Under the pieces are notes generated by a model. That model saw nothing but the letters and a program-made list of their open reading frames with translations, was not told the DNA's origin and searched no databases. Source: Bacillota bacterium (GTDB lineage: Bacteria > Bacillota > Clostridia > Lachnospirales > Lachnospiraceae). Taken from it: DNA of 7,887 bases. The stretch lies in assembly GCA_023398855.1 (NCBI GenBank), contig JAEWRS010000482.1, forward strand, positions 1-7,887. The letters are read 5' to 3'. The stretch's first letter is position 1. The number at the start of each line of letters is the position of its first letter. The position numbers and the translations under genes are program-made. Below, piece after piece: positions 5,114-7,887 of the stretch.

Positions 5114-6607
5114 ATGATAGGAAAAAAATATACATTTTGGTTTGCAACAGGATCTCAGGATCTTTACGGTGAGGAATGCTTAAGAAACGTGGCCGATCAC
5201 TCCAGGATTATTGTGGAAAGGTTAAACGCCTCCGGGCTGCTTCCCTTTGAGGTGGTTTTAAAGCCAGTGCTGATTGATAACACCTCCATACGCAGGCTGT
5301 TCCATGAGGCAAATTCGGATGAAGCCTGTGGAGGGGTGATTACCTGGATGCACACCTTTTCTCCTGCAAAGTCCTGGATTCTAGGACTTCAGGAATACAG
5401 GAAGCCGCTGCTTCACTTACACACACAGTTTAACAGAGAGATTCCATATGATACCATTGATATGGATTTTATGAATGAGAACCAGTCTGCTCATGGAGAC
5501 CGGGAATTTGGCCATATGGTTACCAGAATGGGAATTGCCAGAAAGGTGATTGCAGGACACTGGGATGATTCCAATGTCCAGAGCCGGATAGGGTCCTGGA
5601 TGAGGAGTGCGGTTGGTATCATGGAAAGCAGCCATATACGGGTGGTCCGGGTTGCGGACAACATGAGAAATGTAGCTGTAACCGAAGGAGACAAAGTAGA
5701 GGCCCAGATGAAATTCGGATGGGAGATTGATGCCTATCCTGTCAATGAGATTACGGATTATGTAAAGGACGTGGCAGCAGGCGACATTTCTTCTCTTGTA
5801 GAGGAATATTACAGTAAATACGAAATCCTGGCGGAAGGCATGGACCAGGAAGAGTTTAGGGCTCATGTGGCTGCTCAGGCGCAGATTGAGCTGGGGTTTG
5901 AACAGTTTTTAAGGGATAAGGATTATCAGGCCATTGTAACCCACTTTGGGGATCTGGGCAGTTTAAAGCAGCTTCCAGGTCTTGCCATCCAGCGTCTCAT
6001 GGAAAAGGGATATGGCTTTGGTGCAGAAGGAGACTGGAAAACAGCTGCCATGGTGCGCCTGATGAAGCTTATGACCCAGGGGACAAAGGATGCAAAGGGA
6101 ACCTCCTTTATGGAAGATTACACTTACAATCTGGTTCCGGGAAAGGAAGGAATCCTTCAGGCTCATATGCTGGAGGTCTGCCCTACCATTGCTGACGGAA
6201 CAATTGCAATCCGGGTGAACCCGCTGACAATGGGAGAAAGGGAAGCGCCTGCCCGCCTGGTATTTACGGCAAAAGAAGGAAAAGGAATCGCCACCTCTCT
6301 GATTGATCTGGGCACCCGTTTCCGTTTGATCATCAATACGGTAAACTGTAAAAAGACGGAAAAGCCCATGCCAAAGCTGCCGGTTGCCACCGCATTCTGG
6401 ACACCAGAGCCGAATCTTACCACAGGAGCGGAAAGCTGGATTTTAGCAGGCGGAGCCCACCACACGGCCTTTTCCTATGACTTGACGGCAGAACAGATGG
6501 GAGACTGGGCAGAAGCAATGGGCATTGAAGCTGTTTTCATTGATGAAAGAACAACCATCAGGGATTTGAAAAATGAACTGAGATGGAATGCTGCAGCATA
6601 TCGCTAA
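5114..6607 (+). CDS. araA: L-arabinose isomerase
   Basis: AraA converts L-arabinose to L-ribulose, the first step of bacterial arabinose breakdown, in the cytoplasm with Mn2+. With the start at 5114 the protein has 497 residues, matching the roughly 500 of E. coli AraA. Family segments run throughout: FWFATGSQDLYGEE (8-21), TWMHTFSPAKSWI (77-89), HTQFNREIPYDTIDMDFMN (103-121), GHWDD, IGSWMRSAVG, and ADNMRNVAVTEGDKVEAQ (181-198). The metal ligands are Glu305 (AEGDWKT), Glu334 (SFMEDYTY), His351 (AHMLEVCP) and His450 (GGAHHT). An ATG at 5093 would add seven residues (MKKGVIR) but has a poor ribosome binding site. It is the first gene of an operon with the downstream FGGY kinase, after a long structured leader with an AraR-like operator. 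All key residues are intact and I see no sign of damage. Confidence 0.98.
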   Translation: MIGKKYTFWFATGSQDLYGEECLRNVADHSRIIVERLNASGLLPFEVVLKPVLIDNTSIRRLFHEANSDEACGGVITWMHTFSPAKSWILGLQEYRKPLLHLHTQFNREIPYDTIDMDFMNENQSAHGDREFGHMVTRMGIARKVIAGHWDDSNVQSRIGSWMRSAVGIMESSHIRVVRVADNMRNVAVTEGDKVEAQMKFGWEIDAYPVNEITDYVKDVAAGDISSLVEEYYSKYEILAEGMDQEEFRAHVAAQAQIELGFEQFLRDKDYQAIVTHFGDLGSLKQLPGLAIQRLMEKGYGFGAEGDWKTAAMVRLMKLMTQGTKDAKGTSFMEDYTYNLVPGKEGILQAHMLEVCPTIADGTIAIRVNPLTMGEREAPARLVFTAKEGKGIATSLIDLGTRFRLIINTVNCKKTEKPMPKLPVATAFWTPEPNLTTGAESWILAGGAHHTAFSYDLTAEQMGDWAEAMGIEAVFIDERTTIRDLKNELRWNAAAYR

Positions 6608-6618
6608 ATCAATAATAC

Positions 6619-6647
6619 CATCTGTCTTTTTGGTAAAAAGGCGGATG
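6619..6647 (+). repeat. Intercistronic hairpin between araA and the kinase gene
   Basis: CATCTGTCTTTTT (6619-6631) pairs with AAAAAGGCGGATG (6635-6647), 13 bp with two G-U wobbles in RNA and a 3-base loop (GGT). The T/A tracts are inside the stem next to the loop and no T run follows, so it does not look like a + strand terminator. A role in mRNA processing or in setting the ratio of araA to kinase message is possible. Confidence 0.6.
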
Positions 6648-6666
6648 TAATTCAGGAGGGTTTCAA

Positions 6667-7887
6667 ATGAATGAAAGACAAATAGGCGCTGCCATTCGGG
6701 AAGGAAAAACTGCCCTTGGAATTGAGCTTGGCTCCACAAGGATCAAGGCAGTACTGGTAGACGAAGAACACAACCCCATTGCTTCTGGAAGCCATGACTG
6801 GGAAAACCAGTACATAGATGGGGTCTGGACTTATTCCATTCCGGATATATGGGCTGGATTACAAGAGAGCTACAGGAACATGGCAGATGAGGTAAAGGAG
6901 AGGTATGGAGAAACGCTCACCACTGTTGGGGCTATCTGCTTTTCCGCCATGATGCATGGGTATATGGCATTTGATAAGGATGGAGAACTGCTGGTTCCCT
7001 TCCGGACATGGAGAAATACCATGACAGAGGAGGCTTCAGAAAAACTCACAAAGCTCTTTTCCTTTAGCATTCCCCAGAGATGGAGCATCGCCCATTTATA
7101 CCAGGCAATCCTTAATAAGGAGGAGCATGTTCCCAATATCGATTACCTGGTTACCCTGGAAGGCTATGTTCACTGGAAGCTCACTGGAGAGCGGGTTCTT
7201 GGCATCGGGGACTGCGCGGGGATGTTTCCTGTGGACAGCCATTCAAGGGATTTTCATGAGCGCATGATCCGGCAGTTTGATGAACTGGTGGCTCCATGGC
7301 AATTCCCATGGAAGCTTAGGGATATTATGCCCAAGGTAATGGCAGCAGGAGAGAGGGCGGGAATTCTCACCCCAGAGGGGGCAGAGCTGCTTGATCCAAG
7401 CGGTAACTTAAAGCCTGGGATTCCTCTTTGTCCGCCGGAAGGCGATGCAGGGACAGGGATGACTGCTACTAACAGCGTGGCAAAAAGAACGGGTAATGTA
7501 TCCGCAGGCACCAGTGTGTTTGCCATGGTGGTGCTGGACCAGGAGCTTTCCAGGGTATACCCGGAAATCGACATGGTCACCACTCCGGCAGGGGACATGG
7601 TTGCCATGGTCCATTGCAACAATTGTACCTCCGATTTAAATGCCTGGGTCTCCCTGTTTGAAGAATTTGCAGGAACAATGGGAATGAAAACTGACAGAAA
7701 CACCTTGTTTTCTGCTCTTTATCAGAAAGCCCTGGAAGGAGATAAGGATGGGGGTGGAATGCTTTCCTATGGATATCTGTCAGGAGAACACATCACCCAT
7801 TTTGAAGAAGGAAGGCCTGTGTTTGTCCGGACGCCGGAAAGCCGCTTTACTCTTTCCAACTTTATGAGAGTCCATCTTTATACGGCC
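6667..7887 (+). CDS. FGGY-family carbohydrate kinase, probable ribulokinase (AraK-like), 3'-truncated
   Basis: FGGY kinases phosphorylate sugars such as L-ribulose or D-xylulose using ATP. The frame is open for 407 residues to the window end; families of this kind usually have about 500-540 residues, so roughly the last quarter is missing. Visible motifs are the phosphate-1 segment [16 protein letters not shown] (17-32; Glu20 where most family members have Asp), SAMMHG (93-98) and TWRNT (114-118) in the sugar-binding domain, the likely catalytic-base Asp260 in PEGDAGTGM, the phosphate-2 segment [11 protein letters not shown] (279-289), and an unusual [11 protein letters not shown] stretch (about 317-329). 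The ATG has AGGAGGG seven bases upstream. Being directly behind araA, it most likely makes L-ribulose 5-phosphate. The sequence is not AraB-like; a separate clostridial ribulokinase called AraK is known and this may belong there. Xylulokinase is the main alternative, and automatic annotation may use that name. Confidence 0.9.
   Translation, partial: MNERQIGAAIREGKTALGIELGSTRIKAVLVDEEHNPIASGSHDWENQYIDGVWTYSIPDIWAGLQESYRNMADEVKERYGETLTTVGAICFSAMMHGYMAFDKDGELLVPFRTWRNTMTEEASEKLTKLFSFSIPQRWSIAHLYQAILNKEEHVPNIDYLVTLEGYVHWKLTGERVLGIGDCAGMFPVDSHSRDFHERMIRQFDELVAPWQFPWKLRDIMPKVMAAGERAGILTPEGAELLDPSGNLKPGIPLCPPEGDAGTGMTATNSVAKRTGNVSAGTSVFAMVVLDQELSRVYPEIDMVTTPAGDMVAMVHCNNCTSDLNAWVSLFEEFAGTMGMKTDRNTLFSALYQKALEGDKDGGGMLSYGYLSGEHITHFEEGRPVFVRTPESRFTLSNFMRVHLYTA

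Noticed and set aside
5417..5866. A 149-codon minus-strand frame inside araA.
   Set aside because: It is antisense to a fully conserved part of L-arabinose isomerase and its translation resembles no family I know.
7254..7703. A 149-codon minus-strand frame, Ser/Pro-rich, inside the FGGY kinase gene.
   Set aside because: It is antisense to conserved kinase motifs, including the catalytic Asp and phosphate-2 segments, so it is a shadow frame.

Overview
The window looks like chromosomal DNA from an anaerobic low-to-moderate-GC Firmicute, most likely a Lachnospiraceae/Clostridium-like species. The signs are strong AGGAGG ribosome binding sites, a transketolase split into two adjacent genes, a SorC-type sugar regulator, strong intrinsic terminators and a typical clostridial araA/FGGY-kinase pair. 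The taxonomic guess rests on gene style, not on a search. All recognised genes lie on the + strand and there is no mobile element, tRNA, rRNA or CRISPR array.

Layout. (1) Positions 1-3521 hold the end of one operon: transketolase N-terminal subunit (cut by the window start), transketolase C-terminal subunit, a short class II aldolase/epimerase-family protein starting at TTG, and a SorC-family sugar-binding regulator. A probable intrinsic terminator follows at 3548-3584. (2) 3615-4475 is a UlaE-type L-ribulose-5-phosphate/L-xylulose-5-phosphate 3-epimerase, followed by a perfect 13-bp intrinsic terminator (4517-4549). (3) 4550-5113 is a long non-coding regulatory region with candidate promoters, an AraR-like operator and several RNA hairpins, including what can be drawn as a compact three-way junction. 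(4) 5114-7887 begins an arabinose operon: L-arabinose isomerase (araA) and a 3'-truncated FGGY-family kinase, probably a ribulokinase of the non-AraB type.

How the parts fit. AraA makes L-ribulose from L-arabinose and the kinase would make L-ribulose 5-phosphate. The UlaE-like enzyme feeds L-xylulose 5-phosphate into the same pool. A class II AraD/UlaF-type enzyme would convert L-ribulose 5-phosphate to D-xylulose 5-phosphate, and the split transketolase would move that into the pentose phosphate pathway. The uncertain step is the class II protein: it has several AraD-like residues but lacks the aspartate matching E. coli AraD Asp120 and is as short as a fuculose-phosphate aldolase. It may be an aldolase for another sugar, with a real araD elsewhere. 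I see no clear case for an entirely new system. The least explained parts are the araA leader and the true reaction of the class II protein.
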